The notes beneath the pieces are model-generated. The model searched no databases, was not told the origin of the DNA, and saw nothing but the letters and a program-made list of their open reading frames with translations. A stretch of DNA of 15,690 nt, taken from assembly GCA_937915785.1 (NCBI GenBank), contig CALGGY010000132.1, positions 1-15,690 on the forward strand. Reading direction: 5' to 3'. This DNA is from an uncultured Bacteroidales bacterium. GTDB lineage: Bacteria > Bacteroidota > Bacteroidia > Bacteroidales > P3. Positions 12,658-15,690 of the stretch are shown here, one piece after another. The stretch's first letter is position 1. Every line of letters starts with the position of its first letter. The translations under genes were made by a program, and so were the position numbers.

Positions 12658-14592
12658 TCATTTGGTTATTATAAACTTCTTATTTTCAACAATTTGACCA
12701 TCGGCAGCCACTATGCGCAGAATGTAAACGCCGGCACGCAATACCGATACATCTATCTGTTTGTCAAGCAATTGACGCATCACCGTTTTGCCATACATGT
12801 CGCAAACATACAGCTGAGCGCCATACAGAGCTGGAGTTTGTTCAAAATCCAAAAACAGTATGCCTTTGCAGGGATTGGGGTAGAGCCTTATGCTAACAGC
12901 ATTATTTTCAACCTGTTGCAATCCCACAACAGCCTGATGTCCAAAATAGGGACGCATCATCAGCGAACCGCTGAGATAGCTCTGCTGCCACTGGCCGGAG
13001 GTGTGGTAAAAAATCTGGTCGGCGGTGTTGTTGCCGCGGTCGAAACCAAGATTTATGTAGCTTGTTGAATGCTGTTCGAACCCGATGTAAATAGTGCCCC
13101 GCACTACCAGCGGCTGATCGAGCGGATATCGGCAGTACTGGTTCAATTGTTCGAAACGGGGATAGGCATATTGCACGGCCTTGTAGAGCAACGAGCCCGG
13201 CTTGCCGCCGTCGTCGGACCAAACGCAGATGTAGAAAGGAATTCCGGCATTGCCGTTGTTGTATGTGCGGTTGAAATAAAGGTCAATGGCGGTGAGGGTG
13301 TCGGTGATGGCAAGTGGGAAACGGTATGCCAACATGCTGCGGCTGCCCACGGAAGAGAGTCCGTAGCCGTTTTCGGGAACGCCGTCGTCGTAGGCGTAAT
13401 AATTGTCGAAAATCTGGTCAAAAACGGCAGTGTCGTTCTGTGGGTGGTTGTCGCTTGTATAACCCTCGGTAACGGCATGCACAATGCGGAAAACATTACG
13501 CGGATTGCTCATGGCCGGCCACGTAACGCTGAACGGCGGACGGGCATGCGCCGGCGAGCTCTGGTAGCGACGTGTGGAAATGAACGGCGGCACATTTTCG
13601 AAACCACCGGCGTACGAATGCACCACGTTGCCCTGTTCGTCGTACACATTATAATTATAATTCGATGCCAACTGCTGCGAGTAAAGGTTGGTGATGGTGT
13701 TTTGCAGGGTATCGCGCAGGTCGGTGGCAAGAAACTGGCATGTAGGCATGGCGTAGAAACGTTTCAGCATCGATGAGGCGGGGGTTACAAAAGCCACGTC
13801 GCGGAAATAAGGCCTGCTGCTGCGACTGTAGTCGAGGTAAACGTAGTCGATGTTCCACATGTCGCAGTTTGCGGAAAGCCCCGGTTTTGTTATGTTGTTC
13901 ACACTCACCAGATTGCGGAAACGGAACTGGAAAGCCGATTTCAGATAAATGTCCTGCACAATGGGAATTGCCACGTATCGGAAAAAAGTGCTGTCGTGGG
14001 CGTAGAGGGTGTCGAGGTCCATGCCGCCAGTGGCCCACACGCGGTTCCAGCGTCCGGCAGTGGCATCGAGGAATTCAAGTATCAGGCTGTCGCCAACCGA
14101 CGGGGCAGCCCCTACCCTTTCCCACATGTTGCCATATCCGCCTCCGGGCTGAAAATAAAAGCTGAAATAGATGGAGTCGGCGGGGGTGAGCTGCCGCTGA
14201 TAGGGCGAGAATAAAGAATCCAAACGTATTGGCAGCGAGGTAAGCGTGTCGGCGGGTATCGGCTCCAAGCCAATGCCGCTGTACAGGTTGCCGTTGGCGT
14301 CGATAGCGTCGAGGGTAGCCACGCCTACAGTGGGCGCAAACACGGCATAACCGGTATTTACAAAAGCGCTGTTGTCGGCCCAGCGGTTACTGTCGGGATA
14401 GCCACTATAGTCGGAAAAATCGTCGAAAAAAGGCAACGCGAGCGGTTGCTGTGCCGACTTGGCCCTTGTGCGATGACGTTTGGCAAGACGTTCCACAACG
14501 GGATTGCCGCAGAGAGGCAACAGAACCTCCTGTGCCACTGCACCTGCGACAAAAGTCAGCATCAACGTTATTCCTAAAACAGTTTTCCGCAT
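12658..14592 (-). CDS. T9SS type A sorting-domain surface protein
   Basis: Using the ATG at 14590-14592 the protein has 644 residues and a signal peptide (MRKTVLGITLMLTFVAGAVAQ). An upstream ATG would add 32 residues translated from a repeat and run into the PASTA gene, so it is rejected. The mature part begins PFFDDFSDYSGYPDSNRW and GVATLDAIDANG, repeats a pattern of beta-rich domains rich in Tyr, Asn and Asp, and has no catalytic motif that I recognise. The last 80 or so residues, starting near SIRLYPNPCKG and ending YILRIVAADGQIVENKKFIITK, are a type A T9SS C-terminal sorting domain. The protein should cross the outer membrane through the type IX system and be released or attached to lipopolysaccharide. 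Function is unknown. It sits between the PASTA gene (43 nt) and the RluA gene (10 nt). Confidence 0.9.
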   Translation of the reverse strand: MRKTVLGITLMLTFVAGAVAQEVLLPLCGNPVVERLAKRHRTRAKSAQQPLALPFFDDFSDYSGYPDSNRWADNSAFVNTGYAVFAPTVGVATLDAIDANGNLYSGIGLEPIPADTLTSLPIRLDSLFSPYQRQLTPADSIYFSFYFQPGGGYGNMWERVGAAPSVGDSLILEFLDATAGRWNRVWATGGMDLDTLYAHDSTFFRYVAIPIVQDIYLKSAFQFRFRNLVSVNNITKPGLSANCDMWNIDYVYLDYSRSSRPYFRDVAFVTPASSMLKRFYAMPTCQFLATDLRDTLQNTITNLYSQQLASNYNYNVYDEQGNVVHSYAGGFENVPPFISTRRYQSSPAHARPPFSVTWPAMSNPRNVFRIVHAVTEGYTSDNHPQNDTAVFDQIFDNYYAYDDGVPENGYGLSSVGSRSMLAYRFPLAITDTLTAIDLYFNRTYNNGNAGIPFYICVWSDDGGKPGSLLYKAVQYAYPRFEQLNQYCRYPLDQPLVVRGTIYIGFEQHSTSYINLGFDRGNNTADQIFYHTSGQWQQSYLSGSLMMRPYFGHQAVVGLQQVENNAVSIRLYPNPCKGILFLDFEQTPALYGAQLYVCDMYGKTVMRQLLDKQIDVSVLRAGVYILRIVAADGQIVENKKFIITK

Positions 14593-14601
14593 TGTGTGAT
14601 T

Positions 14602-14633
14602 GATTTTCGGATTATCAGATTTTCGGATTTTCA
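14602..14633. repeat. Two tandem 16-bp repeats between PASTA and T9SS genes
   Basis: GATTTTCGGATTATCA (14602-14617) is followed directly by GATTTTCGGATTTTCA (14618-14633), identical at 15 of 16 positions. They fill almost all of the 43-nt gap between the PASTA stop codon and the T9SS ATG. No hairpin, promoter or terminator is apparent. Confidence 0.75.
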
Positions 14634-14635
14634 AC

Positions 14636-15514
14636 TTACCAGTCGAACTCGTCGGCGGATTCGGATTTCGACTCGGCCGGCGTTTCAACGGGGATTTCCT
14701 CGGATTCGGGGGTTTCGTCGCGTTTGTAGTTTTTCACCACTTTGCCGAAATCGGTCGAAGATTCGGAGCGGTACCACAGCTCGATGACGGTGCCGAAAGG
14801 TACGCGGGACGTTTTGTTGGGCTGCATGTCGTAAACACGCGAGTTGTTTTTGTCGTCGGGGTGCTCGTAGTGCTCCACGCCAACGTTGAGCGAGGCGGTT
14901 TGCAGCATTTTGCGGGCTTCGCGCGGAGTTTTGCCCACCACAAAAGGTATTTTGGTTTTGGCGTTGGGGTCGCAACCCACCGTGAGGTCGATGCGCGAGC
15001 CTTTTTCCAGCACCTTGCCGGGCGACACGTCGCGACCCTTGTGCATCTGCCGCATAACTATGTTGTTGCCCAGATCGTTTTCCTCAAAGGTGATGTATCC
15101 CCCTTCGAGGCCAACGCTTTCGAGCTGCGATATGGCCTGTTTGAGCGACAGCCCGCCGGTGAGGTTGGGCACCACAGCCTTTTCGGGATTGTACGAGCTG
15201 ATGGTAACATACACCTTGCGGCCTTTCTTTATCTTGCTTTCGGCCTTAGGATCCTGAGTAAGGATGTTGCCGCCGGGGGTGTTGCCCACAAAAATGGAGT
15301 CCACCACAACAAGTTCTATCTTGTCCACACCCGCTATGGTGTCGATGTCGGCGATGTTTTTGCCCACAAGGGCCGGCATGTCGTACTCGTCACCATGACG
15401 GCTGTAAAGGCGCTGAAACATATATACCAAAAGTATTATCACAACCGACGCCGCCAACATAAGCAGCAGGTTGGTTACCAACGGGTGTTCTTTGAAAAAA
15501 TTTTTCTTGCTCAT
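14636..15514 (-). CDS. Membrane-anchored PASTA-domain protein
   Basis: This 292-residue protein has a short cytoplasmic N-terminus, one membrane helix at about 12-33 (LVTNLLLMLAASVVIILLVYMF), and three PASTA repeats outside at about 44-106, 113-180 and 188-249. Each shows the VP-L-x-G, G-L and P-x-x-G-x-x-V pattern (MPALVGKNI, VPNLTGGLSLKQAISQLESVGL, IPFVVGKTPREARKML). The tail (250-292) is acidic and probably disordered. PASTA domains bind peptidoglycan fragments or serve as spacers in Ser/Thr kinases and penicillin-binding proteins, but no kinase or transpeptidase domain is present here. It likely marks or senses the cell wall at the inner membrane. It is the first gene of the four-gene operon with the T9SS protein, RluA and NlpC/P60. 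A clear promoter of its own was not found. Confidence 0.92.
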   Translation of the reverse strand: MSKKNFFKEHPLVTNLLLMLAASVVIILLVYMFQRLYSRHGDEYDMPALVGKNIADIDTIAGVDKIELVVVDSIFVGNTPGGNILTQDPKAESKIKKGRKVYVTISSYNPEKAVVPNLTGGLSLKQAISQLESVGLEGGYITFEENDLGNNIVMRQMHKGRDVSPGKVLEKGSRIDLTVGCDPNAKTKIPFVVGKTPREARKMLQTASLNVGVEHYEHPDDKNNSRVYDMQPNKTSRVPFGTVIELWYRSESSTDFGKVVKNYKRDETPESEEIPVETPAESKSESADEFDW

Positions 15515-15627
15515 AAGCTGATATTTCGAGTCGTAATTAAAAATAACACCGTTTCAACATATTTATTGCATTGCAGATTGTTTTTTTCCGTCATCACAAA
15601 ACAAAACTGTTTTATGTATTTTTTTCG

Positions 15628-15635
15628 TAACTTTG
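15628..15635 (+). promoter_or_regulatory. -7 element of a plus-strand Bacteroidota promoter
   Basis: TAACTTTG matches TAnnTTTG exactly. It is in the region between the PASTA gene (minus strand) and the right edge, facing right. No TTG sits at the correct -33 position, so confidence is limited. Transcription would start near 15640. Confidence 0.5.
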
Positions 15636-15659
15636 CCTAAATTCCGCAAGTTAAAAAAA

Positions 15660-15689
15660 ATGAACATGCTGGCAGAAAAACAGTGGTGA
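15660..15689 (+). CDS. Possible 9-codon leader ORF
   Basis: An ATG (15660-15662) preceded by an A-rich run, a typical Bacteroidota translation start context, opens a frame reading MNMLAEKQW and ending at TGA (15687-15689). It lies about 20 nt after the probable transcription start of the plus-strand promoter. Any true downstream gene is outside the window, so this could be a leader peptide or a chance start. Confidence 0.2.
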   Translation: MNMLAEKQW

Positions 15690-15690
15690 A

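Noticed and set aside
14593..14688. Upstream start of the T9SS protein
   Set aside because: It adds 32 residues encoded by the 16-nt repeats and overlaps the PASTA gene, and it would bury the signal peptide.
15538..15545. Possible -7 box for the PASTA operon on the minus strand (TATTTTTA)
   Set aside because: It lacks the final G and has no TTG at the right distance, so I do not call a promoter there.

Overview
The window reads as chromosomal DNA from a member of the Bacteroidota, most likely Bacteroidales. The evidence is an intact type IX secretion (T9SS) cargo protein, a DUF1573 protein, PASTA and RluA genes side by side, promoters of the Bacteroidota form (TTG, about 20 nt, TAnnTTTG), A-rich leaders in place of clear Shine-Dalgarno sites, and degenerate pyrimidine-rich repeats between genes. 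The T9SS cargo argues against the gut Bacteroides proper, which generally lack that system; the exact genus cannot be read from the sequence. Every complete gene is on the minus strand. Only a transposase tail at the left edge and a promoter with a tiny ORF at the right edge read on the plus strand.

Region by region, left to right. Positions 1-277 hold the C-terminal tail of an IS5-superfamily-like transposase, a cluster of hairpins and a degenerate short repeat. Then come pheT (phenylalanyl-tRNA synthetase beta chain), a small Gre-factor-like protein, a class I PLP aminotransferase and a secreted DUF1573 protein. These four are separated by well-formed hairpin-plus-U-tract terminators, and one candidate promoter appears to be interleaved with a terminator. 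Next is a beta-CASP metallo-beta-lactamase (RNA-processing type) exoenzyme.

The middle (6788-10678) is a tight minus-strand group, read in the order PQQ-like beta-propeller protein (apparent TTG start), secreted alpha/beta hydrolase with a C-terminal LysM domain, and two half-size CHR-family (chromate-type) transporters overlapping by 4 bp.

The right part (10851-15514) is a second operon, read in the order membrane-anchored PASTA protein, T9SS cargo protein, RluA-type pseudouridine synthase and secreted NlpC/P60 peptidase. Gaps are 43, 10 and 3 nt. Three of its four products act at or beyond the inner membrane, and two belong to families that bind or cut peptidoglycan, so it looks like a cell-envelope operon that also carries a ribosomal or tRNA modification enzyme.

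Most of the window is ordinary core genome. The parts worth a second look are the regulatory layouts between genes (terminator and promoter interleaving at 4671-4743, a terminator 12 nt before a start codon at 3388-3427, nested dyads at 5226-5280), the LysM-hydrolase/propeller/CHR cluster, and the T9SS protein inserted in the PASTA-RluA operon. I see no CRISPR array, tRNA, rRNA, defence system or clearly new system.
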